NCBI GenBank assembly: GCA_963741355.1
Contig: CAVUIG010000002.1
Coordinates: forward strand, 13,238-77,237
DNA from: CAIWHR01 sp963741355
GTDB taxonomy: Bacteria; Pseudomonadota; Gammaproteobacteria; Burkholderiales; Casimicrobiaceae
Reading direction: 5' to 3'
Length of the DNA: 64,000 nucleotides
Shown here: in pieces, positions 53,762 through 62,577 of the stretch
How the letters are laid out: each line of letters opens with the position of its first letter
How positions within the stretch are numbered: the stretch's first letter is position 1
Translations under genes and position numbers: made by a program
The notes under the pieces: generated by a model
Seen by the model: only the letters and a program-made list of their open reading frames with translations
What the model was told of the DNA's origin: nothing
Databases searched by the model: none

Positions 53762-54448
53762 ATGACCGATTTCGAGAGTGCGATGCGAAGCATGATTCCG
53801 GCCGCTGATGCGGCGCGTTCGCCGCGTCCCGTGCTCCTGCGGCGCAACATCCGATGGATGCTGCCGGCCTTGATGCTCGCGTGCGCTCTCCATGTGCAGG
53901 CGGCGCCGCTGCCGCCCACGCCGGCGCAGACCGAAGGACCGTTCTATCCGCGGACATTGCCGGAGGATCGCGACGCGGACCTGATCGCGATCACGGGACA
54001 CGGCGAGCAGGCGCAGGGGACCGTGCTCTACTTCGGCGGACGCGTGCTGACGCCGGAAGGCCGCCCCATCGCCGGCGCGACGGTCGAGCTCTGGCAGGCC
54101 GACCGGTTCGGCCGCTACCATCATGCCGGAGACGAAGGCGCGCCGCGCGACGACAACTTCCAGGGCTATGGCGTCGCCACGACGGACGCGGACGGACGAT
54201 TCGCGTTCAGGACGATCCGCCCGGTTGCGTACGGCGGGAGGCCGCCGCACCTGCATCTCAAGGTGCGCGCCGCGGGACGCCCGCCGCTGACCACGCAGAT
54301 CTACATCGCGGGCGACCGCACCGACGGCGATTTCGTGCTCGCGAGCTCGCCCAGGGGAACGGTGGAGCGGCTGTCGATGTCGCTCGCCCCTCAGGACGGG
54401 CGCGAGCCCGGCGCACTGGCCGGGAGCTTCGACATCGTGCTGCAGTGA
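53762..54448 (+). CDS. Exported intradiol ring-cleavage dioxygenase
   Basis: A 228-residue protein with the protocatechuate-3,4-dioxygenase beta-sandwich. Non-heme Fe(III) ligands: Tyr in QTEGPFYPRTLP, Tyr in DRFGRYHHAGD and the two histidines in GRPPHLHLKVRA. The family GGRVLTPEGRPIAGATVELW segment is intact. Unusually, a hydrophobic signal-like segment (WMLPALMLACALHVQA) precedes the domain, so the enzyme seems exported; the true start may be one of the internal ATGs nearer that segment. It is a single gene with no catechol operon around. The substrate is likely an aromatic diol in the periplasm, unproven. Confidence 0.82.
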   Translation: MTDFESAMRSMIPAADAARSPRPVLLRRNIRWMLPALMLACALHVQAAPLPPTPAQTEGPFYPRTLPEDRDADLIAITGHGEQAQGTVLYFGGRVLTPEGRPIAGATVELWQADRFGRYHHAGDEGAPRDDNFQGYGVATTDADGRFAFRTIRPVAYGGRPPHLHLKVRAAGRPPLTTQIYIAGDRTDGDFVLASSPRGTVERLSMSLAPQDGREPGALAGSFDIVLQ

Positions 54449-54481
54449 GCGCCGCGTCGAACGCGGCGCGGGTGACGGACG

Positions 54482-54754
54482 TCAGTGAATGGTCGCGCTG
54501 GAAAAGAAGCGCAGCAGCGCACCGGACTTGAGCCGGTAGAAGCCCTCGCCGACATGCTCGGCGCCTTCGATCTCGTCGCGCGTGAAGGCGACTTCGGTGT
54601 CGCCGTGCGAAGCCTCCAGCACGACGTCATCGCCGACCGTGCCCTCGTCGGGAATGCGAAGATAGTCCGTTGCGAACACGACGCCGTTGATGAGCACGAA
54701 ATCGGCGTTCGCCATCGCGCGGGAGAGTTCCGGTTCCGGGAGCTTGGCCCTCAT
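54482..54754 (-). CDS. Small protein of unknown function
   Basis: A 90-residue protein, mostly beta-strand-like: ADFVLINGVVFATDYLRIPD, GTVGDDVVLEASHGDTEVAF and FYRLKSGALLRFFSSATIH. GGAGG ten bases before ATG 54754 supports the start. No family recognised. It is convergent with the dioxygenase gene and lies between it and speE. Confidence 0.55.
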   Translation of the reverse strand: MRAKLPEPELSRAMANADFVLINGVVFATDYLRIPDEGTVGDDVVLEASHGDTEVAFTRDEIEGAEHVGEGFYRLKSGALLRFFSSATIH

Positions 54755-54913
54755 TGCCGTTGCGCCTCCGATGCGTGGCCTGGCAAGGGTGCAGGCCTTC
54801 CGATTCCAACATGGGGACGGCAAGGCTTGTCTCAAGAGTCATCCCTCATTTGCGTAGGGGATCGCCCCGCAAACGCGTAGGGACAGGACCCCTCCGTGGC
54901 GAGGGAACGGCGG

Positions 54914-55801
54914 CTATCCGACGAGGTCGCGGACGAAGTTGGGCAGCGAGAGCGCCGCCCGGTGCATGTCGCCGTTGTAGTACTGCAGGTCCTTCAGGCC
55001 GCGCTGCGAGATGCGGCGGTCGATCTCGCGCGTCGACAGGCTCTTGGGGTCGAGCGTCTGCGACGCGCATGCCATCATCCACATGCCGCCGTAGAGCGGA
55101 ACCGAGGCGAGGTACGGCGTGACGATCGGAAAGGCGGCGCGCAGGTTCGCGAGGCACGCGCGGATCCGCTCCGGATGCGCGACCGGGCTCGCGATGTGCA
55201 GCGTCATCGCACCGACGGGCTTCAGGCGCAGCGCGCAGGCGCGGTAGAAGTCGGGCGAGTAGAGCGATTCCGACGGCCCGCCCGGATCGGTGAGGTCGAG
55301 GACAATGATGTCGTACTGCGCCTCGGTCTCGCGCACGTGCTCGAAGCCGTCGCCGATGCGCAGCGTGAGCCGCGGATCGTCGAGCGCGCCGCGATGCACC
55401 GCCTGCAGGTACTTGCGGGCAATGTCGATCACGGCGATATCGATCTCGCAGAGCGTCACCGAGCGGATCGACGGGTGCTTGAGGAGCTCTTCGGCCGACC
55501 CGCCGTCGCCGCCGCCGATGATGAGCGCATGCTCGGGGCTGGGGTGCGTGAGCGCGGCCAGGTGGACGAGGTTCTCGTGATAGAAGAACTCGTCCTTCTC
55601 CGACGTCATGAAATGACCGTCGAGCCGGAACAGCTTGCCGAACGGAACGCTGTCGCTGACCTCGACCATCTGGAACGGCGAGCGGAATCGCTCGAACTGC
55701 CGCGCCGCACGGACGAAGAATCCCCAGTCGTCGGTGAGATGCTCGGTCATCGCGCCCGGCGCGATGTCGCCGCCCGGCTTGTCGGCCGGCTCAGTCGGCA
55801 C
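54914..55801 (-). CDS. speE: Spermidine synthase
   Basis: A 295-residue aminopropyltransferase. The SAM-like cofactor motif is HALIIGGGDGGSAEELLKHP; the acidic pocket and catalytic Asp are in YDIIVLDLTDPGGPSESLY; the putrescine-site loop has DEFFYHENLVHLAAL. Length and ending are normal. Its start overlaps the end of speD by 11 bases, so spermidine synthesis is a coupled two-gene unit. Confidence 0.95.
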   Translation of the reverse strand: MPTEPADKPGGDIAPGAMTEHLTDDWGFFVRAARQFERFRSPFQMVEVSDSVPFGKLFRLDGHFMTSEKDEFFYHENLVHLAALTHPSPEHALIIGGGDGGSAEELLKHPSIRSVTLCEIDIAVIDIARKYLQAVHRGALDDPRLTLRIGDGFEHVRETEAQYDIIVLDLTDPGGPSESLYSPDFYRACALRLKPVGAMTLHIASPVAHPERIRACLANLRAAFPIVTPYLASVPLYGGMWMMACASQTLDPKSLSTREIDRRISQRGLKDLQYYNGDMHRAALSLPNFVRDLVG

Positions 55802-56159
55802 TCTTGCCTCCGCGGTGGATCGAGTGGAATTTCACGCGCTTCGGCTTCAGCGCCGCTTCGAGCGTGCGGAACAGCCGCTCCGCCTTCGCGGAATTGTCGG
55901 TCGCGAGGTTGCAGACATAGACGTCGACGCTGACGAAGCCATGCTCGGGCCAGGTGTGGATCGCGAGATGCGATTCGGCGAGCAGCACCGTGCCGGTGAC
56001 GCCCTGGGGCTCGAATTGGTAAAACCGCTCGCCGACGACGGTCAGTCCCGCGTCGGTGGTCGCTTTGAGGCAGAGCGCGCGCAATGCGTCGGCGCGGGTG
56101 AATTCGGGCGTGTCGGCAGGGCAGCCGTACCATTCGCCTAACAGATGGATTCCGTCCAT
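55791..56159 (-). CDS. speD: S-adenosylmethionine decarboxylase proenzyme
   Basis: A 122-residue class 1B AdoMetDC. Self-cleavage between Glu62 and Ser63 in VLLAESHLAIHTWPEHGF generates the pyruvoyl cofactor, and Cys83 (VDVYVCNLAT) is the conserved proton donor. Homologous to the short SpeH/SpeD form of Thermotoga and many bacteria. ATG 56159 is used because residues DGIHLLGEWYGC match the family start. Provides decarboxylated SAM for SpeE. Confidence 0.96.
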   Translation of the reverse strand: MDGIHLLGEWYGCPADTPEFTRADALRALCLKATTDAGLTVVGERFYQFEPQGVTGTVLLAESHLAIHTWPEHGFVSVDVYVCNLATDNSAKAERLFRTLEAALKPKRVKFHSIHRGGKSAD

Positions 56160-56310
56160 TAGTCGTCCCCCATGCGACCAAGAGCCGCGGCGTTGCAATC
56201 GCGGCACCAGCGTTCGCACGGCGACCCGTGGCCATTCGGTTGCCCATGGGTTGCCGCGTAAAATGCGTACGCAGGCCCTCGCGGGTGTCGCGCGGGTGCC
56301 GTACTCGCGC

Positions 56311-56340
56311 TTGCCGAAGTCTCTTACATAAACGTAAAAT
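56311..56340 (+). promoter_or_regulatory. Candidate promoter of tkt
   Basis: TTGCCG (56311-56316) and TAAAAT (56335-56340) with an 18-base spacer, 119 bases upstream of the tkt ATG. The surrounding TTACATAAACGTAAAATTAT is markedly AT-rich for this genome. No catabolite- or CbbR-type operator is obvious. Confidence 0.55.
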
Positions 56341-56458
56341 TATCGCACATTCCGAGGGCAAGGGCGAGATACTTGCCCGTTTTGCGCGTTCCCGCGCGCC
56401 GCCGGGCGCGGCCCCCGCAGTGAGCGCGCCCTCTTCCCGTCCTCTCGATTGGCATCCA

Positions 56459-58511
56459 TGAACGCCTCCGCTGCCCCCGTTTCCGCAATCGACGCTTGCC
56501 AATGCCTTGCGGGCGCTGGCGATGGATGCGGTGGAGGCGGCGAAAAGCGGGCATCCGGGAATGCCGATGGGCATGGCGGAGATCGCCCTGGCGCTGTGGC
56601 GCGACGGGCTGCGCCACCATCCGGCGCACCCGCACTGGCCCGATCGCGACCGTTTCGTGCTGTCGAACGGCCACGGATCGATGCTGTTGTACGGCCTCTT
56701 GCACCTGACCGGCTACGATTTGCCCATCGAGGAGCTGAAGCAGTTCCGCCAGCTCAACTCGAAGACGCCCGGACATCCGGAGCACGGCCTCACCGCCGGC
56801 GTCGAGACCACGACCGGGCCGCTCGGGCAGGGCCTCGCCAACGCGGTCGGCATGGCGCTCGCGGAGCGACTGCTGTCCGCACGCTTCAACCGCCCCGGGC
56901 ACGCGATCGTCGATCACCGGACCTACGTGTTCGTCGGCGACGGCTGCCTCATGGAGGGCATTTCGCACGAGGCCGCCTCGCTCGCCGGCACCTGGGGCCT
57001 GGGCAAGCTCGTCGCGTTCTACGACGACAACGGGATCTCGATCGACGGCGAGGTCAAGGGCTGGTTCACCGACGACACGCCGCGCCGATTCGCGGCCTAT
57101 GGCTGGAACGTGCAGCCCAAGGTCGACGGTCACGACGTCGCCGCCGTGGCCGCGGCGATCAAAGCGGCGCAGGCGGACGGCGAGAAAACGGGCCGGCCGC
57201 AGCTCCTCTGCTGCCAGACGATCATCGGCAAGGGAGCGCCGACCAAGGCCGGCACCGCCGACGTGCACGGCGCGGCGCTCGGAGAGAAGGAAGTGGCGGC
57301 GGCACGCGTGGCACTCGGCTGGACGCATCCGCCGTTCGTGATCCCGCCCGAAGTCTATTCGGCGTGGGACGCGCGCGCGCGCGGCGCGGCGCTCGAGCAG
57401 GGATGGTCGGAGCGCTTCGCCGCCTACCGCGCCGCCTTTCCGGAGCAGGCGGAGGAATTCAGCCGCCGCATGGCGGGCGAGCTGCCGTCGAACTGGTCCG
57501 AGGTCGCCGCCGCGGCGGTCGGCGCCGCCAACGCCAAGGCCGCCAGCATCGCCACGCGCAAGGCATCGCAGCAGACGCTCGAGGCGCTCGCACCCACGCT
57601 GCCCGAGCTCCTCGGCGGCTCGGCCGACCTCACGGGCTCGGTGTTCACCGACTGGTCCGGCAGCAAGATGGTGACGCGCACCGAGGCCGGCAACTACCTG
57701 CATTTCGGCGTGCGCGAATTCGCGATGTGCGCGATCGCCAACGGGCTCGCGCTGCACGGCGGGTTCATCCCCTACGTCGGGACGTTCCTCACGTTCTCCG
57801 ATTACGCGCGCAACGCCCTGCGGATGGCGGCGCTGATCCGCCTGCGCGCCGTGTTCGTCTTCACCCACGATTCGATCGGGCTCGGCGAGGACGGCCCCAC
57901 GCACCAGGCGGTCGAGCACACGGCGAGCCTGCAGGCTCATCCCGCACCTCGACGTCTGGCGTCCGGGCGACACCGTCGAGACCGCGTCGGCGTGGGTCGC
58001 GGCGATCGAGCGCGACGATGGTCCGACGTTGCTCGTCCTCACCCGGCAGAACGTTGCGTTCGCGCCGCGCGACGCGCGTCAGATCACGGATATCCGCCGC
58101 GGCGGCTACGTGCTCGCCGACTTCGCGGGAACCGCCGGCGCGCGCCGCGTCGTGCTGATCGGCACCGGATCCGAGCTTTCGCTCGCCGTGGCGGCCCGCG
58201 CCGCGCTCGCGGCCGAGGACATCGATGCGCGAGTCGTCTCGCTGCCCTGCACCAGCGTGTTCGAGCGGCAGGAGAGCGCGTATCGCGCGAGCGTGCTGCC
58301 CGCGGGCGTGCCGCGGGTGGCGGTCGAAGCCGGCGTGACGACCGGCTGGCGCGCCTACGTCGGCGCCGCCGACGATCCGCGCGGCGCGGTGGTGGGCATC
58401 GACCGGTTCGGCGAGTCGGCGCCCGGGGCCGTGCTCTTCAAGCACTTCGGCATCACGGCCGAGGCCGTCGTCGCCGCAGCGCGCAGCGTCGTCGCCGCGG
58501 CGCGCGATTGA
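56459..58511 (+). CDS. tkt: Transketolase (two frame breaks)
   Basis: About 683 residues. Thiamine-diphosphate enzyme of the pentose phosphate and Calvin cycles. Repaired N-terminus LANALRALAMDAVEAAKSGH, with GHPGMPMGMAEIALALWR; ThDP motif VFVGDGCLMEGISHEAASLA and VAFYDDNGISIDGEV; central DRFVLSNGHGSMLLYGLLHL; PYR domain FGVREFAMCAIANGLALHGG and THDSIGLGEDGPTHQAVEH. The frame breaks near 56494 and 57933 (one extra base each). After the second it resumes LIPHLDVWRPGDTVETA. First gene of the central-metabolism run. Confidence 0.95.
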
Positions 58512-58525
58512 ACGAGGCCATCGAG

Positions 58526-59083
58526 GTGGCAGATGCCGTCATCCGACCCGCGACACCCGCCGACGCCGCGGCGATCGCGCAGGTGCGCGTCGACGCGTGG
58601 CGCGTCACGTATCGCGGCATGATCCCGGAGAGCTATCTCGCCGCGATGAAGGTCGAGGACAGCGCCGCGATGTGGCTGCGCGTGCTTTCGGCCAATGCGG
58701 AGGCCGTGTGCGTCTTCGTCGCGGAGGACGACGGCGCGGTCGTCGGTTTTGCCAGCGGGAACCGGCTCGCGCCGCCCAAGCATGGTTTCGACGCCGAGCT
58801 GAGCGCCATTTACCTTGCCCGCGATCACCAGCGCTCCGGCATCGGCACGCGGCTCCTCGGCGCGGTCGCCGGCACGCTGCAAACGCGCGGCGCGACGGGC
58901 TTGTTGACGTGGGTCATCGCCGGCAATCGACCCGCGCGTACATTCTATGAGCAGCTGGGCGCCACGCTCCTCGTCGAGCAGCCGTTCCAGTGGGACGGCC
59001 TCGATCTCGTCGAGGCCGGCTACGGCTGGACCGATCTCGGCGCACTCTTTTCGGCCTGCGCCGCGGCGCGGGCGCTTCACTGA
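58526..59083 (+). CDS. GNAT-family N-acetyltransferase
   Basis: A 185-residue GNAT protein. The start of the fold VIRPATPADAAAIAQVRVDA, a central VCVFVAEDDGAVVGFASGN, the acetyl-CoA loop YLARDHQRSGIGTRLLGAVA (Q/RxxGxG/A pattern) and LTWVIAGNRPARTFYEQLGA are all present. GTG 58526 has GAGG eight bases upstream; a TTG at 58508 overlapping the tkt stop is the alternative. Substrate unknown. It sits between tkt and gap, 33 bases before gap, so is likely co-expressed with them. Confidence 0.85.
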   Translation: MADAVIRPATPADAAAIAQVRVDAWRVTYRGMIPESYLAAMKVEDSAAMWLRVLSANAEAVCVFVAEDDGAVVGFASGNRLAPPKHGFDAELSAIYLARDHQRSGIGTRLLGAVAGTLQTRGATGLLTWVIAGNRPARTFYEQLGATLLVEQPFQWDGLDLVEAGYGWTDLGALFSACAAARALH

Positions 59084-59115
59084 TTCCTTCGCATTCGAAA
59101 CCTCCGGAGACAGCA

Positions 59116-60114
59116 ATGACGATCAAGGTGGGCATCAACGGATTCGGCCGCATCGGCCGCATGGTGCTGCGGGCCGCGGTGCGCGACTTCCCCGACATCG
59201 AGGTGGTCGGCATCAACGACCTGCTCGAGCCCGACTATCTCGCCTACATGCTGGGCTACGACTCCGTGCACGGCCGCTTCAAGGGAACGATCGCGGTCGA
59301 CGGCAGCACGCTCGTCGTCAACGGCAAGAAGATCCGCCTGACCGCGGTGAAGGATCCGGCGGAGCTCAAGTGGGGCGAGGTGGGCGCCGACGTCGTCGTC
59401 GAATCCACCGGCCTCTTCCTGACCAAGGACACGGCCGAGAAGCACCTCGCCGCCGGCGCGAAGAGAGTGATCATGTCGGCGCCGTCGAAGGACGACACGC
59501 CGATGTTCGTCTTCGGCGTCAACGACAAGAAATACGCCGGCGAGGCGATCATCTCCAACGCGTCGTGCACGACCAACTGCCTCGCGCCGGTCGCCAAGGT
59601 GCTGAACGACACGTGGGGGATCAAGCGCGGGCTGATGACGACGGTGCACGCCGCGACGGCGACGCAGAAGACCGTCGACGGCCCGTCGAACAAGGACTGG
59701 CGCGGCGGCCGCGGCATCCTCGAGAACATCATCCCGTCGTCGACCGGCGCGGCCAAGGCGGTCGGCAAGGTGATCCCCGAGCTCAACAAGAAGCTGACCG
59801 GCATGGCGTTCCGCGTGCCGACCTCCGACGTCTCGGTGGTCGACCTCACCGTGGAGCTCGCGAAGCCGGCGACATACAAGGAAATCTGCGCGGCGATGAA
59901 GGCCGCAGCGGACGGACCGATGAAGGGCGTGCTGGCCTATACCGAGGACAAGGTCGTCGCGACCGACTTCCGCGGCGAGAGCTGCACGTCGGTGTTCGAC
60001 GCCGACGCCGGCATCGCCCTCGACGACACGTTCGTCAAGGTCATCGCCTGGTACGACAACGAATGGGGCTATTCGTGCAAGGTGCTGGAGATGATCCGCG
60101 TGATGACGAAGTAG
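59116..60114 (+). CDS. gap: Glyceraldehyde-3-phosphate dehydrogenase, type I
   Basis: A 332-residue GAPDH. NAD-binding KVGINGFGRIGRMVLRAAVR, catalytic Cys151 in NASCTTNCLAPVAKVLND, catalytic-assist His in TTVHAATATQKTVDGPS and C-terminal AWYDNEWGYSCKVLEM. Residue context VVGINDLLEPD suggests NAD rather than NADP. Full length, unbroken. Confidence 0.97.
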   Translation: MTIKVGINGFGRIGRMVLRAAVRDFPDIEVVGINDLLEPDYLAYMLGYDSVHGRFKGTIAVDGSTLVVNGKKIRLTAVKDPAELKWGEVGADVVVESTGLFLTKDTAEKHLAAGAKRVIMSAPSKDDTPMFVFGVNDKKYAGEAIISNASCTTNCLAPVAKVLNDTWGIKRGLMTTVHAATATQKTVDGPSNKDWRGGRGILENIIPSSTGAAKAVGKVIPELNKKLTGMAFRVPTSDVSVVDLTVELAKPATYKEICAAMKAAADGPMKGVLAYTEDKVVATDFRGESCTSVFDADAGIALDDTFVKVIAWYDNEWGYSCKVLEMIRVMTK

Positions 60115-60128
60115 GCGGCTTTCAACGC

Positions 60129-60971
60129 ATGACCGGCACGCCCGCAGACACCTCCGAACGCACCGTTTTCCGCGGCGGTGCCCGGCCTGAGGCCGACGTC
60201 TACTTCCTGTCGTACCCGAAGGCGGGCCGCACGTGGCTGCGGGCGCTGATCGGCAAGGCGCTGGTCGACCGCTACGGGATGCCCGAGAAGCAGCTGCTCA
60301 ACACGATCGCGCTGACGCAGGCGGCGGGCCTCCCCTCGACGCTGTTCGATCACGACGGCAGCGCAATGCTCGACGAGATCCGCTGGGATGCGATGCCCGC
60401 GGACAAGAGCTTCTATCGCGACAAGCGTGTGCTGCTGATGGGGCGCGATATCCGCGACAATCTCGTGTCGGCCTACCTGCAGGCGACGCGCCGGATCAAC
60501 GTGTTCTCCGGCCCGATCTCGGAATTCGTCCGGCACGACATGTACGGCGTCGAGAAGATCCTCGCGTTCCATCGCATCTGGTGGGAGAGCCGGAAGGTTC
60601 CCGCCGCGTTCACGTTCCTGCGTTACGAAGATCTGCACCGCGATCCGGCCGGCGTGCTCGCGCAGGTGCTGGCGTTCCTCGGCGCCGACATTCCACCCGC
60701 GACCATCGCCGCCGCGGTCGACTTCTGCAGCTTCGAGAATCTGCAGCGCGCCGAGGCGGAGGATCGCTTCGGAACACCCGTGCTGCGCGCCGGGCGCGGC
60801 GACGATCCGGAATCGTTCAAGGTGCGCAAGGGCAAGATCGGCAACTACGGCGAGTACCTTTCCGCCGAGGATGTCGCCTTCATCGACGCCGCCAACGCCG
60901 CGCGCGGCTGCGAGTTCACTCGTGCCGCCGCGCCCGATCGCGCGCGTACTCCTCAGGAGCCGTCGCCATGA
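60129..60971 (+). CDS. Sulfotransferase-family protein (PAPS-dependent)
   Basis: A 280-residue protein with the 5'-phosphosulfate loop DVYFLSYPKAGRTWLRALIG, the 3'-phosphate-binding MGRDIRDNLVSAYLQATR and the family C-terminal RKGKIGNYGEYLSAEDVAFI. Cytosolic sulfotransferases move sulfate from PAPS to alcohols, amines or sugars. It starts 15 bases after gap and overlaps the following small gene by ATGA, so it is embedded in a glycolytic operon; the acceptor is unknown. Confidence 0.85.
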   Translation: MTGTPADTSERTVFRGGARPEADVYFLSYPKAGRTWLRALIGKALVDRYGMPEKQLLNTIALTQAAGLPSTLFDHDGSAMLDEIRWDAMPADKSFYRDKRVLLMGRDIRDNLVSAYLQATRRINVFSGPISEFVRHDMYGVEKILAFHRIWWESRKVPAAFTFLRYEDLHRDPAGVLAQVLAFLGADIPPATIAAAVDFCSFENLQRAEAEDRFGTPVLRAGRGDDPESFKVRKGKIGNYGEYLSAEDVAFIDAANAARGCEFTRAAAPDRARTPQEPSP

Positions 60972-61225
60972 GCAATCCGTTCACCGCGCATCCTGCGTCC
61001 GTCGGCGAGACCTACTGGCAGCATTTCAGGTTCGCGGCGCGCTTCGGCGCGAAGATGGCAGGCGGCGGCCTTGCCGCGCTCGTGCACGCGATCCTTCCGT
61101 TCTGCTTCGTGACGACGGCGAGCCGCTGCAACGACGAGCTGGTGGCGATGCGCGCGGCGTCGCGCGGGCGCACCGTGAAAGTCTACGACGTCGAGACGAT
61201 GGAGCCGCTCGACTATCAGATCTGA
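60968..61225 (+). CDS. DUF6356-like small membrane-associated protein
   Basis: An 85-residue protein opening NPFTAHPASVGETYWQHFRF, with one hydrophobic stretch (GGLAALVHAILPFCFVTTAS) followed by a polar tail. It fits the short DUF6356 pattern, found elsewhere next to sulfotransferase or capsule-type genes. Its ATG overlaps the sulfotransferase stop, which suggests a stoichiometric partner. Function unknown. Confidence 0.65.
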   Translation: MSNPFTAHPASVGETYWQHFRFAARFGAKMAGGGLAALVHAILPFCFVTTASRCNDELVAMRAASRGRTVKVYDVETMEPLDYQI

Positions 61226-61297
61226 TCCCGGCCGCATCGCGCGCGACGCGCGCGCCGACACGCGAATGGCCGACATGCCGTGACACAGGAGCGTTCC

Positions 61298-62482
61298 ATG
61301 AAGTTTCGCCGCCTGCAGGACACCGACGTCAAGGGCAAGCGCGTGTTCATCCGCGCCGATCTCAACGTGCCGCAGGACGACCACGGTGCGATCACCGACG
61401 ACACGCGGATTCGTGCGTCGGTCCCTGCGATCCGGGAGTGTCTCGCGCGGGGCGCGGCGGTGATGGTGACCTCGCACCTGGGCCGCCCGAAGGAAGGCGA
61501 GTGGAGCGCCGCCGATTCGCTGGCGCCCATCGCCGAGCGGCTCGCCGCGCTGCTCGGGACGCCCGTGCCCCTCGTCAAGGACTGGGTCGAGGGAGGCGCG
61601 TGGCAGGCGATGCTCGTTCCCGGCAAGGTCGTTCTGCTCGAGAACTGCCGCATCAACAAGGGCGAGAAGAAGGACGACGACGCGCTGGCGCAGAAAATGG
61701 CGAAGCTCTGCGACGTCTATTGCAACGACGCCTTCGCCACTGCGCATCGTGCCGAGGCAACTACACACGGCATCGCCAAATACGCGAAGGTCGCCTGTGC
61801 CGGGCCGCTCCTCGCCGCCGAGCTCGACGCCCTCGGGAAAGCGCTCGCGCATCCGGCGCGGCCGCTCGTCGCGATCGTCGCCGGCGCCAAGGTCTCGACC
61901 AAGCTCACCGTGCTCAAGGCTCTCGCCGAAAAGGTGGACGTGCTGGTCGTCGGCGGCGGCATCGCGAACACGTTCATCCTCGCGGCGCACGGGCACGTCG
62001 GCAAGTCGCTCGCCGAGCCCGATCTCGTCCCCGAGGCGCAGGCGATCCTGGACCTCTTCCCCGGCAAGGTGCCGGTGCCGGTCGACGCCGTGTGCGCGAA
62101 GGAAATTTCGGCGAGCGCGACGCCTGTGCTGAAGGCCGTGGAGAATCTCGACGCCGACGACATGATCCTCGACATCGGCCCGCAGTCGATCGCGGTGCTG
62201 AAGATGATCGTCGCCAAGGCGGGCACCATCGTCTGGAACGGACCGGTCGGCGTGTTCGAGCTCGATGCCTTCGCCGGCGGCACCCGCGCGCTCGCCGAAG
62301 CGATCGCCGCATCGAGCGCGTTCTCCATCGCCGGCGGCGGCGACACCATCGCCGCGATCAACAAGTTCGGCGTGGCCGACCGGATCTCCTACATCTCGAC
62401 CGCCGGCGGCGCGTTCCTCGAATTCCTGGAAGGCAAGACGCTGCCCGCCGTGGCCGTGCTCGAGGCGCGCGCGGAGCGCTGA
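61298..62482 (+). CDS. pgk: Phosphoglycerate kinase
   Basis: A 394-residue two-domain kinase. N-terminal substrate loop KRVFIRADLNVPQDDHGAIT, SHLGRPKEGEWSAADSLAPI, DAFATAHRAEATTHGIAKYA (with the conserved Arg), the hinge region KVSTKLTVLKALAEKVDVLV and nucleotide motif GTIVWNGPVGVFELDAFAGG, then SIAGGGDTIAAINKFG. ATG 61298 with GGAG upstream. Full length and unbroken. Confidence 0.97.
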   Translation: MKFRRLQDTDVKGKRVFIRADLNVPQDDHGAITDDTRIRASVPAIRECLARGAAVMVTSHLGRPKEGEWSAADSLAPIAERLAALLGTPVPLVKDWVEGGAWQAMLVPGKVVLLENCRINKGEKKDDDALAQKMAKLCDVYCNDAFATAHRAEATTHGIAKYAKVACAGPLLAAELDALGKALAHPARPLVAIVAGAKVSTKLTVLKALAEKVDVLVVGGGIANTFILAAHGHVGKSLAEPDLVPEAQAILDLFPGKVPVPVDAVCAKEISASATPVLKAVENLDADDMILDIGPQSIAVLKMIVAKAGTIVWNGPVGVFELDAFAGGTRALAEAIAASSAFSIAGGGDTIAAINKFGVADRISYISTAGGAFLEFLEGKTLPAVAVLEARAER

Positions 62483-62577
62483 GGCGGGTCGCGTCCCGGC
62501 CTTCGACGCGCCCGTCGTGACGCGGACGTGCGAAATCACGTACCATTGCCCCTCCGCATTCCCGTCGCCAATTCCGC

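Noticed and set aside
56324..58042. A 572-codon open frame on the minus strand
   Set aside because: Antisense shadow of tkt, with reverse-strand composition and no recognisable domain.
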